Source of the DNA: UBA1715 sp045615765
GTDB taxonomy: Bacteria; Bacteroidota; Bacteroidia; Bacteroidales; UBA1715
DNA: 64,000 nucleotides
Reading direction: 5' to 3'
Assembly: GCA_045615765.1 (NCBI GenBank)
Contig: JAZLFM010000020.1
Coordinates: 1-64,000 of the forward strand
Shown here: one piece after another, positions 15,738 through 24,242 of the stretch
Numbering within the stretch: the first letter of the stretch is position 1
Layout of the letters: each line of letters starts with the position of its first letter
Notes under the pieces: model-generated
The model's input: only the letters and a program-made list of their open reading frames with translations
The model's database searches: none
What the model was told of the DNA's origin: nothing
Program-made: the position numbers and the translations under genes

Positions 15738-15810
15738 TAGCGGGAGCCAGACTCGAACTGACGACCTTTAGGTTATGAGCCTAACGAGCTACCAACTGCT
15801 CTATCCCGCG
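15738..15810 (-). tRNA. tRNA-Met (anticodon CAT), probably the initiator
   Basis: A 73-nt cloverleaf: acceptor 5' CGCGGGA, D arm GAGC/GCTC with A11-U24, anticodon arm TTAGG / CTCATAA / CCTAA, T arm with TTCGAGT, and 3' TCCCGCT plus A. The first acceptor pair is unpaired (C1 against U72), a mark of initiator tRNAs, as is A11-U24. However, the anticodon stem has A29-U41 where initiators normally keep a third G-C pair. I favour initiator over elongator; CCA is not encoded. Confidence 0.93.
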
Positions 15811-15826
15811 ATGTAATTTCGTGGTG

Positions 15827-15834
15827 CAAAAGTA
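15827..15834 (-). promoter_or_regulatory. -7 promoter element (TACTTTTG) of tRNA-Met
   Basis: Minus-strand TACTTTTG has a TTTG about 19 bp upstream, matching the full TTTG-N19-TAnnTTTG form. It lies 17 bp before the tRNA. Confidence 0.65.
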
Positions 15835-15875
15835 CAAATATCTCTATACAAAGCAAATTTTTTCAAGAAAAATTT

Positions 15876-16658
15876 TTACCAGTCCCATTTTGTTGTTTCT
15901 GGAACGAAATATTCGCCTATTCGAAAGTCGATATTTGCCTTATGGGCTTGGCTTAATTGATGCTTACGCAAAATCCTATACATTTTCCCATCTTTTATAA
16001 AATAAGCTCCTGTTTGATGGAAACGAAATGGGACATTCTTTTCCATACATTGTCTTCGCAAATCTAATATCCAATCATAATTACAAGGACGGGCATTAAC
16101 TCCCGATTCTCCTCCAACTGAAACTTCCTCTATGGTTTCATCTAAATACTGCGAGACATCTATTCGTTCCAATAACGGTGCTATAGTTAAAGACTTGTGT
16201 TTGATTGGAACTGATTTAAAAATAGGTAATCTATAATCGGCCATTGCCTGATTCTCTATAGTACAACCTACCATTACATTCGGATAGCCATCACCCCAAT
16301 CTGCAGGAATACAATCCATAAACCTATCGATTCGCTTGGTAAAGAAGTAAAACATACAATCACGCCGCTCACGTATCATCGCCCAACAATCAGGACGCCA
16401 CGCATCTGCATCCTGTAAAAGAAAATCTGAGGTAAAACAAGTAAACACCAGTTTCCCTGACGAAATTTTATACGATTTATCTCGCTTCCGTTTTATTGGC
16501 AAATCAAAATTAGCTGTTTTGCGAACGACATCACTTCCTATTTCGCTTCCATACATCTCGTCTTGCCTATACACATAACAATACTTACATCCAGGACTGA
16601 TTTTTGTACAACCATGCCAAGGATTCCAGTCTGCATATATTTGCCAATTATCTGCCAT
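15876..16658 (-). CDS. DUF5131 (phage Gp37/Gp68-like) family protein
   Basis: A 260-residue protein of the DUF5131 family. It opens with IYADWNPWHGCTKISPGCKY and carries a C-x6-C-x2-C cluster (GCTKISPGCKYCY) that resembles a radical-SAM iron-sulfur site. Later family marks are LVFTCFTSDFL, DCMFYFFTKRIDRF, VGCTIENQ, SVGGESGVNARPC and PFRFHQTGAYF. The family occurs in phages and many bacteria and has no settled function; radical-SAM chemistry is inferred from the cysteines. A REP-like hairpin (16672-16693) lies just upstream. It is the last gene on its strand before tRNA-Met. Confidence 0.85.
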   Translation of the reverse strand: MADNWQIYADWNPWHGCTKISPGCKYCYVYRQDEMYGSEIGSDVVRKTANFDLPIKRKRDKSYKISSGKLVFTCFTSDFLLQDADAWRPDCWAMIRERRDCMFYFFTKRIDRFMDCIPADWGDGYPNVMVGCTIENQAMADYRLPIFKSVPIKHKSLTIAPLLERIDVSQYLDETIEEVSVGGESGVNARPCNYDWILDLRRQCMEKNVPFRFHQTGAYFIKDGKMYRILRKHQLSQAHKANIDFRIGEYFVPETTKWDW

Positions 16659-16671
16659 ACAAAAACAAATA

Positions 16672-16693
16672 GAGACGATGCACGCATCGTCTC
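16672..16693. repeat. Perfect 10-bp inverted repeat, REP-like (GAGACGATGC)
   Basis: GAGACGATGC and GCATCGTCTC are separated by 2 nt. It sits between the XRE-cupin gene and the DUF5131 gene and lacks a good T-tract. The GAGACG core resembles the GTAGAGACG palindromes scattered through many Bacteroidota genomes. Confidence 0.5.
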
Positions 16694-16719
16694 CACATAA
16701 AATAAACGTATCGAAACTA

Positions 16720-17268
16720 CTACATTAAAACTGATAAGAAACGAGCTCGTGCTCCATCGACAGTACGTACAGCATGTGAAATAGAAGAGTTAAAGAAAAC
16801 ACTATCGCCTTCGTTCAACACAACTTTTTCGTCTTTAAAATGAACCTCCATAGTGCCATCTATTACATACAAGAATTCTTGTCCTTCGTGTGAGCTAAAT
16901 TGTACATTTTCATCGCTTGCATCGGCAGTAACGACAAAGAAATTTGCCTTTTTTCCAATAAAATCAGAAGCCAATGCTTGGTATTTATATCGTTTGTGGC
17001 GTTCAACGCTTACACCATCGCCACGACGGGTAACAGTATAATTACGTTCTGTTGGACCTTCACCAGTTAACAGAGTAGCCACATCCACATTATACAGATT
17101 CGCAATCTTCAAAATAGAGCTTACTGGAATATCTATTTTTCCTGACTCAAAATCTTGATATTCATATTTATTAAAACCTAATTGTTTAGCCGCTTCTTCT
17201 GCAGACATATTACAAGCTTCACGAGCAGCTATAATTCTTTCAGCTATTTCTTCTGTTTGTTCTCTCAT
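16720..17268 (-). CDS. XRE-family regulator with C-terminal cupin domain
   Basis: A 182-residue two-domain regulator. Residues 8-65 are an XRE helix-turn-helix (MSAEEAAKQLGFNKYEYQDF with GKIDIPVSSILKIANLYNVD). Residues ~105-182 are a cupin_2 barrel (SHEGQEFLYVIDGTMEVHF, then NEGDSVFFNSSISHAVRTV), which probably binds a small ligand or metal. This architecture is that of the SutR/PuuR-like regulators; in gut anaerobes it often neighbours an acyl-CoA ligase, which is not present here. It is transcribed alone from a promoter at 17315-17322, right after the terminator of the upstream operon. Confidence 0.88.
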   Translation of the reverse strand: MREQTEEIAERIIAAREACNMSAEEAAKQLGFNKYEYQDFESGKIDIPVSSILKIANLYNVDVATLLTGEGPTERNYTVTRRGDGVSVERHKRYKYQALASDFIGKKANFFVVTADASDENVQFSSHEGQEFLYVIDGTMEVHFKDEKVVLNEGDSVFFNSSISHAVRTVDGARARFLSVLM

Positions 17269-17314
17269 AGTAGTATATTTTTATTTGGTAATATTTTTTC
17301 AAATAGATTAATAG

Positions 17315-17322
17315 CAAATATA
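17315..17322 (-). promoter_or_regulatory. -7 promoter element (TATATTTG) of the XRE-cupin gene
   Basis: Minus-strand TATATTTG begins directly after the T-run of the preceding terminator and lies 46 bp before the ATG at 17268. Confidence 0.55.
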
Positions 17323-17356
17323 AAAAAATCTCCTACCATAAAGAAATGGCAGGAGA
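17322..17356 (-). terminator. Terminator of the zinc protease gene
   Basis: CTCCTACCAT (17330-17339) pairs with ATGGCAGGAG (17346-17355) with one mismatch and, on the minus strand, is followed by seven Ts. Confidence 0.8.
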
Positions 17357-17384
17357 AAATATTCCTATGATTTTTTTGAAGAAT

Positions 17385-19712
17385 CTATTCCTTAACAATA
17401 TTCTTTACCTCAACCATACCTGAAGCATAACGAATCTTCACGGCATACCAACCTGGCTGTAAAGCAGAGACATCTATCGTAGATTCTCCAGAGCGAAGTA
17501 CCTGACGACCCATAATATCGACAATCACAACCTCAACGATATCATTACCTTGTACTGTTATTTCATTCTTGCAAGGATTTGGATAAACCATTGTAGAACT
17601 TGCCAAAACATCATCGCAAGCCAACGCTACACGCTCTTGTATTTTCAAGTTATCGATTGCCCAGCCCCATCCGAAATTTGTAGCATCAGTTTGCAAACGG
17701 AAACGAATATACACTGTATCACCTGTACGAACATATTTATTTTCAAGCAAGTTGATTGTATGGGTTCTATACAATGTTGAATCACCAACTGCAAGACTAT
17801 TTTCGCTATCGCCATCTGGTTTAGTAGATGAATAGAATCGTGTTTTCCAACCTGCGAACAATTGAGAATCCCAACCTTTCTTACCAAGTGCATACCACTC
17901 TCCATCAAGACTTTTAGCAGCTTCAACAACTACATAATCCCAGAAACCGAAAGAACCATACTCTATTCCCGCTTTTCCAGGTTCAACAAGCACAACTTCA
18001 TCGAAAGTAATAACAGCCGGACTTGCTGCAACAACAATTGGTCGTTTTAATGTCGCAATATACTGATTATACTTTCCATCAGCACCACTGTTAGCATACG
18101 GATGAACACTATGCAATGCGTTATTAGCAAAACCAGTTTCTTGTTTTATTGAGAATTTATCAAATGAAAAATAGTTTACAATTGTATCTGACTCAAAATC
18201 TGTCACAAAATAGCGTATAGGCGTTTGTGGTTCTTCAACAAGAACTTTTTGCCAAGCTCCTGCGCCATTGTTTTCATCATAATATGTAGTGTTTTGTGCG
18301 GCATCTTTAGCGAAAATTCTATATCGAAGAACATCGCCAACTTTCAAGCCATCAATCAACGGAATCACAGCAGTTGCAATATCACCTTCAAAATCAAAAT
18401 CTTGCATAAAGATGTCTTGACCAAAATCATATTCTACCACAGCTTTTTCTATAGAAAAATTATCCGTAATTGTTGCGACTATAGTTAATGCATCTTTATT
18501 TATTGCTATCGATGAAACTGGTGTATGTTCTATTATAGGAGCTTCTACATCATCTCCAAAGAAAACTGTATTCCAAGCATACGGGAATTCCCCAGGAACT
18601 AAAATTGTATCGTTTGCAGAAGTTACAATTTGTACGGCATACGAAATAGTATGATCGAATGCAAGAGCAGGTATTTCTGCAGTCATTGCATAATAACCAT
18701 CAGTGGATGAGCCTGTTGCATTCAATTCTACAATATGATTTCCTCCGTCAAATGAATATAAAACCTTTTGATTTTCTGCAACAAACAATGTATCCTTTAC
18801 GGAAAACGAGACGGTTACCGGCGAAGACAAATCTGAACTATTTGCTATCGAAGCTACTGAAACAAAATAATCACTCCAACCTATATCGGCAAGTAAAGCA
18901 ACAGTTGCAATATCAGGTTTGCGAAACAAATCGGCAGAACGAACCACCGGTGTCATCATTTCATAACCTGAACCAGTAGGATATTTTTCTTCATGCAAGT
19001 GATACGCCGTTGAACCACTATTAAACTTTTCCGGTGCATATAATTGCAAATTTTCACCACAATAAGCCTTTACGTATTGCCCGCCCCAAAACAATTTATC
19101 GCTTGTAAGCAAGTCATTTTTTATAGAAAAGCTCTCATCTTTTTTCGAAACAATCGGATTCATTACAGAATCACAAATGAACATATCGTAGATTGTAGGT
19201 GCTGGGAAATCACTCGTACCAAGAGTTTCTTCCGTAATGTTACCAATAAGCCCGAAGCCGTGTGCAAATTCATGCATCAACGTTGTTGCCAAATCATATT
19301 CTTTTTCTGCCGGAGCTGATTCTGTATCGACATGCCATCGAATATTTTTATTAATAACAACCTCAATATCGGCATTCGTTCCATTCAAATTCTTATGCTG
19401 AATCTTTTCTGCCAAAGCACATGGATAATAAATGCCATTAATCACATAATAATTCGTTGGCTTTGCGTATGCATTCACATTTGATTTTAGTTCCTGCCAA
19501 GAAACAGAAACGCGCACTACAACATCAGAAGAAACATAGTCAGACCAACTTGTCGCACAATACGACACGACTTTCATAATAGAATCAGGAACTTCTTTCC
19601 CCGAAATCTCGAATGTAGTTTTAGCAAAAACTTGTCCCGATACCGAAAGACCAAGTAGTAATGCGACAAAGATTTTAAATAAACGAATCACCTTTTTTAA
19701 ATTTAATATCAT
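17385..19712 (-). CDS. Secreted zinc metalloprotease with T9SS sorting domain
   Basis: A signal peptide (ILNLKKVIRLFKIFVALLLG and on to VFA) leads a protein of about 775 residues. Some 145 residues in from this start it carries the zinc-protease motif MHEFAHGFG (HExxHxxG type), preceded by a stretch of secreted-protease character. The middle holds beta-rich Ig- or jelly-roll-like domains. The last ~70 residues are a type A T9SS sorting domain: YPNPCKNEITV, VVIVDIMGRQVLR, then LQPGWYAVKIRYASG and KNIVKE. It should pass the inner membrane by Sec and the outer membrane by T9SS. The start lies inside the end of manC, 38 bp before the manC stop; another ATG at 19739 would add nine residues. Protease family beyond the zinc motif is not certain. 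Confidence 0.85.
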   Translation of the reverse strand: MILNLKKVIRLFKIFVALLLGLSVSGQVFAKTTFEISGKEVPDSIMKVVSYCATSWSDYVSSDVVVRVSVSWQELKSNVNAYAKPTNYYVINGIYYPCALAEKIQHKNLNGTNADIEVVINKNIRWHVDTESAPAEKEYDLATTLMHEFAHGFGLIGNITEETLGTSDFPAPTIYDMFICDSVMNPIVSKKDESFSIKNDLLTSDKLFWGGQYVKAYCGENLQLYAPEKFNSGSTAYHLHEEKYPTGSGYEMMTPVVRSADLFRKPDIATVALLADIGWSDYFVSVASIANSSDLSSPVTVSFSVKDTLFVAENQKVLYSFDGGNHIVELNATGSSTDGYYAMTAEIPALAFDHTISYAVQIVTSANDTILVPGEFPYAWNTVFFGDDVEAPIIEHTPVSSIAINKDALTIVATITDNFSIEKAVVEYDFGQDIFMQDFDFEGDIATAVIPLIDGLKVGDVLRYRIFAKDAAQNTTYYDENNGAGAWQKVLVEEPQTPIRYFVTDFESDTIVNYFSFDKFSIKQETGFANNALHSVHPYANSGADGKYNQYIATLKRPIVVAASPAVITFDEVVLVEPGKAGIEYGSFGFWDYVVVEAAKSLDGEWYALGKKGWDSQLFAGWKTRFYSSTKPDGDSENSLAVGDSTLYRTHTINLLENKYVRTGDTVYIRFRLQTDATNFGWGWAIDNLKIQERVALACDDVLASSTMVYPNPCKNEITVQGNDIVEVVIVDIMGRQVLRSGESTIDVSALQPGWYAVKIRYASGMVEVKNIVKE

Positions 19713-20745
19713 TGACAAACTGACGAATTTTTTGTTCATCCTCGCGTTTACAAATCAACAATCTATCTGCAGAATCCACGACAATAAAGTTATCTAATCC
19801 GTCGATCACGGCAAGCTTTTTATTTGGAACAGAAATCATACAGTTTGATGCTCCGTATGTCATCACATTTGCTCCAATCACAGCATTTTGCTTATCGTCT
19901 TTTTCGGCATTGTCATACAAAGCGCCCCAAGTACCCAAATCACTCCAACCGAAACTTGATTGTAAAACAAATACATTTTCCGCTTTTTCCATAATACCGT
20001 AGTCTATAGAAATATTCGGACAATTTGCATAAATATCATCAAGTACGAACAAATCCGATTGCACATCGAACAATTCATAAACCTTTGGAAGGTACATTTT
20101 GAACGCGTTGTCTATAGCCTTTAACGACCACAAGAAAATTCCCGAGTTCCAAAAGAAATCACCACTTTTCAAGAATACCTTAGCCATTTCAAGTTCAGGC
20201 TTTTCTGTAAAAGTTTTTACCTTATTTATCTTATGCGCGTTGATTTCATCAACTTGTTCTCGCAACTGAATATAGCCATAACCAGTATCTGGACGAGTTG
20301 GTTTTATACCCAATGTCAACAAGGCTTCATTTTTCTCCGTAAATTCCCAACCAGCTTTTACCGTATTCAAAAATTCTTCTTCGTTTAGAATAAGATGATC
20401 GGAAGGAGTTACGATAATATTTGCATCTTGACAACGCTTACGAATTTCGTGGTTTCCATACGCAATACAAGGAGCCGTATTTTTACGAAGAGGCTCTTTT
20501 AGAATTTGATATGGGTACAATTCCGGAAGTTGTTGCAAAACAGTTTTTTCATACTGCGCATTGGTAACAATGTAGAAATTTTCTGGAGGACAGATTTTCT
20601 TCATTCTTTCGTACGTAAGTTGAAGCAAAGTCTTGCCTACTCCCAAAATGTCAAGGAATTGCTTCGGTGTTGCTGATGTACTCAAAGGCCAGAAGCGACT
20701 ACCAACGCCACCTGCCATAATCACACAAAAGGTATTGTTTTTCAT
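19675..20745 (-). CDS. manC: Mannose-1-phosphate guanylyltransferase
   Basis: A 356-residue GDP-mannose pyrophosphorylase: mannose-1-phosphate plus GTP gives GDP-mannose for glycan and surface polysaccharide synthesis. The nucleotide-binding signature is CVIMAGGVGSRFWPLS (8-23), followed by PKQFLDILG. Family stretches NTAPCIAYG, IIVTPSDHLI, GYGYIQL, KPELEMAKVFLKSGDFFWNSGIFLW and SIDYGIMEKA are all present. It lacks the C-terminal phosphomannose isomerase domain of bifunctional enzymes. Its promoter is at 20770-20777, and its 3' end overlaps the start of the secreted protease gene. Confidence 0.93.
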   Translation of the reverse strand: MKNNTFCVIMAGGVGSRFWPLSTSATPKQFLDILGVGKTLLQLTYERMKKICPPENFYIVTNAQYEKTVLQQLPELYPYQILKEPLRKNTAPCIAYGNHEIRKRCQDANIIVTPSDHLILNEEEFLNTVKAGWEFTEKNEALLTLGIKPTRPDTGYGYIQLREQVDEINAHKINKVKTFTEKPELEMAKVFLKSGDFFWNSGIFLWSLKAIDNAFKMYLPKVYELFDVQSDLFVLDDIYANCPNISIDYGIMEKAENVFVLQSSFGWSDLGTWGALYDNAEKDDKQNAVIGANVMTYGASNCMISVPNKKLAVIDGLDNFIVVDSADRLLICKREDEQKIRQFVNDIKFKKGDSFI

Positions 20746-20769
20746 TATTGTATCTTTTTTGTTATGCTA

Positions 20770-20777
20770 CAAAGATA
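20770..20777 (-). promoter_or_regulatory. -7 promoter element (TATCTTTG) of manC
   Basis: Minus-strand TATCTTTG, 24 bp before the manC ATG, lies in the gap after gldB. manC and the protease gene are therefore probably a separate unit from gldB. Confidence 0.6.
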
Positions 20778-20792
20778 CTGAATTCTATTGAA

Positions 20793-21812
20793 TTATTTAG
20801 GGTTATATTTCGCCTTGCTCATAATTTCTTTCGATGAGCGTATAGAGAACAAGTCTTTTAACGAAACTTGAGGATTGTTTTTCATATAAGATTCAACTAT
20901 CTTATAGCCTATCCATTGCCCTATTCGTGCAGGAGAATCCTTGGTAAACACGACAGTAAACGGTCCGTCATCCAAGAAACGTTTTTGTACCATACGGTCA
21001 GTTGAAAACAAAAGATTTTCGGTTCCAATAAAAAATTTCCAAAACTCACCTTCCGACTTTTCACAAAACTGCAATTGTTTTTCTGTGAATCCCCACAACA
21101 ATGTATCGGGCTCATCAGGAAGCATACATTTCATAAAATATTGATAGCGACCACATTGTATCATGTTCGCCAACAAATAATCTTCTTCAAACGCATCAGA
21201 AAAATCACCTTCGGCTACAGCACGCATTAAATCAGCAGGAATTTTCTCAGGATTTAAATTTCGGCGTATATACGACTCCATATTCACCGAATTGTAAAAC
21301 GAACAATTTTGTCCCAAATACTTATCAACTCCTATTGCTACACATCCGGAATCAATTAACATTGAATAATTTACACCCGTAATTATTGTATAGATTTTCG
21401 GCAAATCATTTTCCGGGAAATAGTATTTATAATACTGAAACGCATTTTCTATTTTTTTTTTCAATTGCGTATCGTGTTTTTGTAGCACACTATCGCCTAA
21501 GCGATACAATTCCGCCATCCACTCATCGTGAGCGAACAATCGAGCAACAGCAATGTCCGAAACCGTGTCGGCAATCATCATAGTACGACGAATATCTTGT
21601 AAATACAACGAAAAGAACTCGCCATATTTTTGACGCATTGCTTCATATTTTTCCTGCGATGGATTCATACCCAAATCATACATCTCTGTATGAAAAGAAT
21701 ATTTTTCTATCGTAACTGCGATATCAGAAACAGGTTTGTGATATGGATTTCTTTCGCACGAGAAAAACAACAAACTTATTATCGCAAATATGGAGCAAAT
21801 ATTCAGTTTCAT
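20793..21812 (-). CDS. gldB: Gliding-motility/T9SS lipoprotein GldB-like
   Basis: A 339-residue lipoprotein. The signal peptide ends in the lipobox LLFFSC, so Cys19 should be lipidated. The body matches the GldB family, with YFPENDLPKIYTIITGVNYS, VAIGVDKYLG, PADLMRAVAEGDFSDAFEED, LWGFTEKQLQFCEKSEGEFW and ARIGQWIGYKIVESYMKNNP. GldB is needed for gliding in Flavobacterium and is kept in many T9SS-bearing Bacteroidota; its exact role is unclear. Its start overlaps the end of the acyltransferase gene by 4 nt (ATGA), so the two are translationally coupled. T9SS-type cargo is encoded in the same neighbourhood. Confidence 0.85.
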   Translation of the reverse strand: MKLNICSIFAIISLLFFSCERNPYHKPVSDIAVTIEKYSFHTEMYDLGMNPSQEKYEAMRQKYGEFFSLYLQDIRRTMMIADTVSDIAVARLFAHDEWMAELYRLGDSVLQKHDTQLKKKIENAFQYYKYYFPENDLPKIYTIITGVNYSMLIDSGCVAIGVDKYLGQNCSFYNSVNMESYIRRNLNPEKIPADLMRAVAEGDFSDAFEEDYLLANMIQCGRYQYFMKCMLPDEPDTLLWGFTEKQLQFCEKSEGEFWKFFIGTENLLFSTDRMVQKRFLDDGPFTVVFTKDSPARIGQWIGYKIVESYMKNNPQVSLKDLFSIRSSKEIMSKAKYNPK

Positions 21813-22813
21813 TTTGATTGTTCTTGTTGTTTTAAAAGTGCTTCTTGTTCTTTACGTTTCCGTCTTTTCTCCAAATGGACAGCCAATTTTTCCGGAGTCG
21901 TACTCCAACGCTTGTGCATCCATATCCACTGGTCTGGATATTCACGAACGATAGATTCTATTATGTTATTATGAATCTGCGTATTATGCTTTATATCATA
22001 ATCTTTGTCACCTGTAAGTTCAAGCGGAACCTCTGGCAAAATTTTAAACAAATAACTATCGTCATCTTTACGGATAGTAGCCATAGGCACAATAGCAGCG
22101 CCGCTATCCATAGCCATTCGTGCACAACCAAGTGGAGTATATGCAGGATGACCAAAGAAATCCAAAAATTCGCCTCGAATATTCAAACTGTCCTGATCTA
22201 TCATAATTATCATACAGTCACCATTTTTCAAAGCTTCTATCAACTTATCGTAACAATGGTCCTGACGAGAGAAATTCTTCATTCCCCTTGACTCACGTTT
22301 TTCTATCATAAAGCGATTCAATGCAGGATTTTTTATTTTGCTACTAACCGCAGAAGTTTCATAGCCTAAAATTGGAGGAAGAATTGCTGAAAATTCCCAA
22401 CCGCAAGTATGGGGAATCAAACATAAAACTCCTTTTCCACGCTCATAAGCAGCCTTTAAGTGTTCTTCTCCTTCGACTTCGAAATGTTCAAGAAATTCTG
22501 CACGAGTTTTTTTCTTCGACCACCAAGCATAATCGGTAAAAGTCTTTGTTAAATTTACAATGATACGTTTCCCTATCTCGTATTTTTCCTTTTCCGACAT
22601 GCTGTCGCCATATCCTAAAGTCAAATTTGCAATAATAATTTTATGCATTTTAACGAAAAACGGGTAAACCATTTTTGCTAACAAACCATGCCACCATAAG
22701 GCAAGTTTACGTGGAAACACAAATCGCTCCATGCAAAGTAAATTCACAGAACAATACAATATTCTGTTACGAACAGGTCTAATTATATATTTTTTTAGGA
22801 TTTTCTTTCCCAT
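21809..22813 (-). CDS. Lipid A biosynthesis-type (LpxL/HtrB-like) acyltransferase
   Basis: A 334-residue inner-membrane acyltransferase of the LpxL/HtrB/lysophospholipid acyltransferase family, which adds secondary acyl chains to lipid A or related lipids. The catalytic H-x4-E motif is in CLIPHTCGWEFSAI. Other marks are GMKNFSRQDHCYDKLIEAL, MIIMIDQDS, FLDFFGHPAYTPLGCARMA and the late DQWIWMHKRWSTTPE (family W-M-H-R/K-R-W-x-T-R/T-P). The C-terminus is a basic Gln-rich tail. It begins an operon with gldB and has a promoter at 22832-22839. Confidence 0.9.
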   Translation of the reverse strand: MGKKILKKYIIRPVRNRILYCSVNLLCMERFVFPRKLALWWHGLLAKMVYPFFVKMHKIIIANLTLGYGDSMSEKEKYEIGKRIIVNLTKTFTDYAWWSKKKTRAEFLEHFEVEGEEHLKAAYERGKGVLCLIPHTCGWEFSAILPPILGYETSAVSSKIKNPALNRFMIEKRESRGMKNFSRQDHCYDKLIEALKNGDCMIIMIDQDSLNIRGEFLDFFGHPAYTPLGCARMAMDSGAAIVPMATIRKDDDSYLFKILPEVPLELTGDKDYDIKHNTQIHNNIIESIVREYPDQWIWMHKRWSTTPEKLAVHLEKRRKRKEQEALLKQQEQSK

Positions 22814-22831
22814 TCCTTCGTTTTAGTGGCA

Positions 22832-22839
22832 CAAAAGTA
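22832..22839 (-). promoter_or_regulatory. -7 promoter element (TACTTTTG) of the acyltransferase-gldB operon
   Basis: Minus-strand TACTTTTG lies 18 bp before the ATG at 22813, in the gap after the LicD-like gene. Confidence 0.6.
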
Positions 22840-22878
22840 AGAATAAATTATGGGGAAAGGAAATGAAATAGCCAATAA

Positions 22879-23562
22879 TTAGCGACGATACAACCTTTCG
22901 GAATGAATTGGCGAAGTTGGCAAGTTTGCAGCAGACTTATCACGTATCGGTGTCATAAAATCATCACCATAAATTGTACGCAACCATTGTTCCGTCTTTA
23001 CTGGCATATAAAATTGATTACCAAGAAATTTCGTCTTCTTTAACTCAGATTTTTCATATTCCCATATAACACAAGGGAAACCATCAGTTTGATTTGCTTC
23101 TTTCCACTCTTTTGTCTCGTGACGGCGTCCAACATAGGAATAAATAGTACGTTCATCTTTTTCAAACTGATAAAACACATCTATTTGAACACCTTTGTAT
23201 TCATATTGATCTTCGGTAATCCGACCTGTTTCTTTCACATAGAACTGTCTTTTCTTAGAAAAGCCATACGAAGCCATTATTTCGTCCATATTCTCTGGAC
23301 GTTCTGAAGACAAAATCCCTACATCCAAATCAAAATCATAGGGAATAAAATTCTTTTCACGGAAAGCTCCCAACAACGTTCCAAAAGCAAAAAACATGTG
23401 TGCACCACAACTTTCAAAAGCTTTATTTGCCTGCACCAAAGTTTCCAAACCATATTTCAAAAATCGTTTTGCCATTTTCTTGTTCTCCCACTTGGTAAGT
23501 AGTTTTACAAGAGCATGATACAAACCTAATTTTTGTGCTATTGCAACTATACAATCTCTCAT
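22879..23562 (-). CDS. LicD/fukutin-like phosphotransferase
   Basis: A 227-residue member of the LicD nucleotidyltransferase-fold family. The core is FFAFGTLLGAFREKNFIPYD followed by FDLDVGI: the G-T-L-L-G turn and the D-x-D metal site. Further on come YKGVQIDVFYQFEKDE and a C-terminal TEQWLRTIYGDDFMTP, all family-typical. LicD proteins attach phosphocholine or similar phospho-groups to surface glycans. The acceptor here is unknown. It follows the methyltransferase gene by 3 nt and probably shares its promoter at 24211-24218. Confidence 0.87.
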   Translation of the reverse strand: MRDCIVAIAQKLGLYHALVKLLTKWENKKMAKRFLKYGLETLVQANKAFESCGAHMFFAFGTLLGAFREKNFIPYDFDLDVGILSSERPENMDEIMASYGFSKKRQFYVKETGRITEDQYEYKGVQIDVFYQFEKDERTIYSYVGRRHETKEWKEANQTDGFPCVIWEYEKSELKKTKFLGNQFYMPVKTEQWLRTIYGDDFMTPIRDKSAANLPTSPIHSERLYRR

Positions 23563-23565
23563 TTA

Positions 23566-24195
23566 CTAAGCCTTTCTCGCTATAACTCGCATAAACGTTT
23601 CGTCACTACCGTTAAACGGTGCGAAACCTTTTTCTTCTTTTGCCAATTCCAATACGAACCCTTTGGCTTTTAATTCTGAAGTAAATACATCAAAACTTAA
23701 AAAACGACGATAATGATTGTCCAACACAAATGCGTCTGCCTCACCGGCAACAGGTTCGCCAACTTTATATATCTCGTTTTTTTGTCCTCGTACTTCTATA
23801 CAGAACACACCATTTGCAGACAAGCAATCATACGCCCAATCAACAACTCGGTCTTGTTCAGCTTTCGAAATAGAATGAAGAGTAAAACGTGAATATACTA
23901 CATCATACTGATTGTTTTTCGGCAAATTAGTGAAATCGCCACACACAAATTGCAGATTCTGTGCTTGGGAATATCTATTCTGCAACATTTCTATTTCTGT
24001 CGTACACTGATCTACAGCCAAAACATTATAACCATTTTGTGCAAAATATGTCGCGTCACGGCCATTTCCACAACCTAATTCAATAAGTTTCTTTGAGGAA
24101 ACAGACACATTTTTCACAACATATTCGGCAAAAAGAGATGGCGCAAATTCAGCATTTTGTTTTGAATAGAACGACTCCCAATAGTTTTTGTCCAT
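23566..24195 (-). CDS. Class I SAM-dependent methyltransferase
   Basis: A 209-residue methyltransferase. It starts MDKNYWESFYSKQNAEFAPS; motif I is LIELGCGNGRDATYFA (about 38-53), with the strand-2 acid in NVLAVDQC, motif II in VCGDFTNLP and the post-motif YDVVYSRFTLHSIS. The pattern is near that of small-molecule or TehB-like methyltransferases; the substrate is unknown. It is first in a two-gene unit with the LicD-like gene, which suggests, but does not prove, work on a surface glycan group. Confidence 0.88.
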   Translation of the reverse strand: MDKNYWESFYSKQNAEFAPSLFAEYVVKNVSVSSKKLIELGCGNGRDATYFAQNGYNVLAVDQCTTEIEMLQNRYSQAQNLQFVCGDFTNLPKNNQYDVVYSRFTLHSISKAEQDRVVDWAYDCLSANGVFCIEVRGQKNEIYKVGEPVAGEADAFVLDNHYRRFLSFDVFTSELKAKGFVLELAKEEKGFAPFNGSDETFMRVIARKA

Positions 24196-24210
24196 AGCAA
24201 TTATTTTTCA

Positions 24211-24218
24211 CAAAGATA
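24211..24218 (-). promoter_or_regulatory. -7 promoter element (TATCTTTG) of the methyltransferase-licD unit
   Basis: Minus-strand TATCTTTG lies 15 bp before the ATG at 24195. Confidence 0.6.
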
Positions 24219-24242
24219 CATTTTAATTGCGAATGTTTATTT

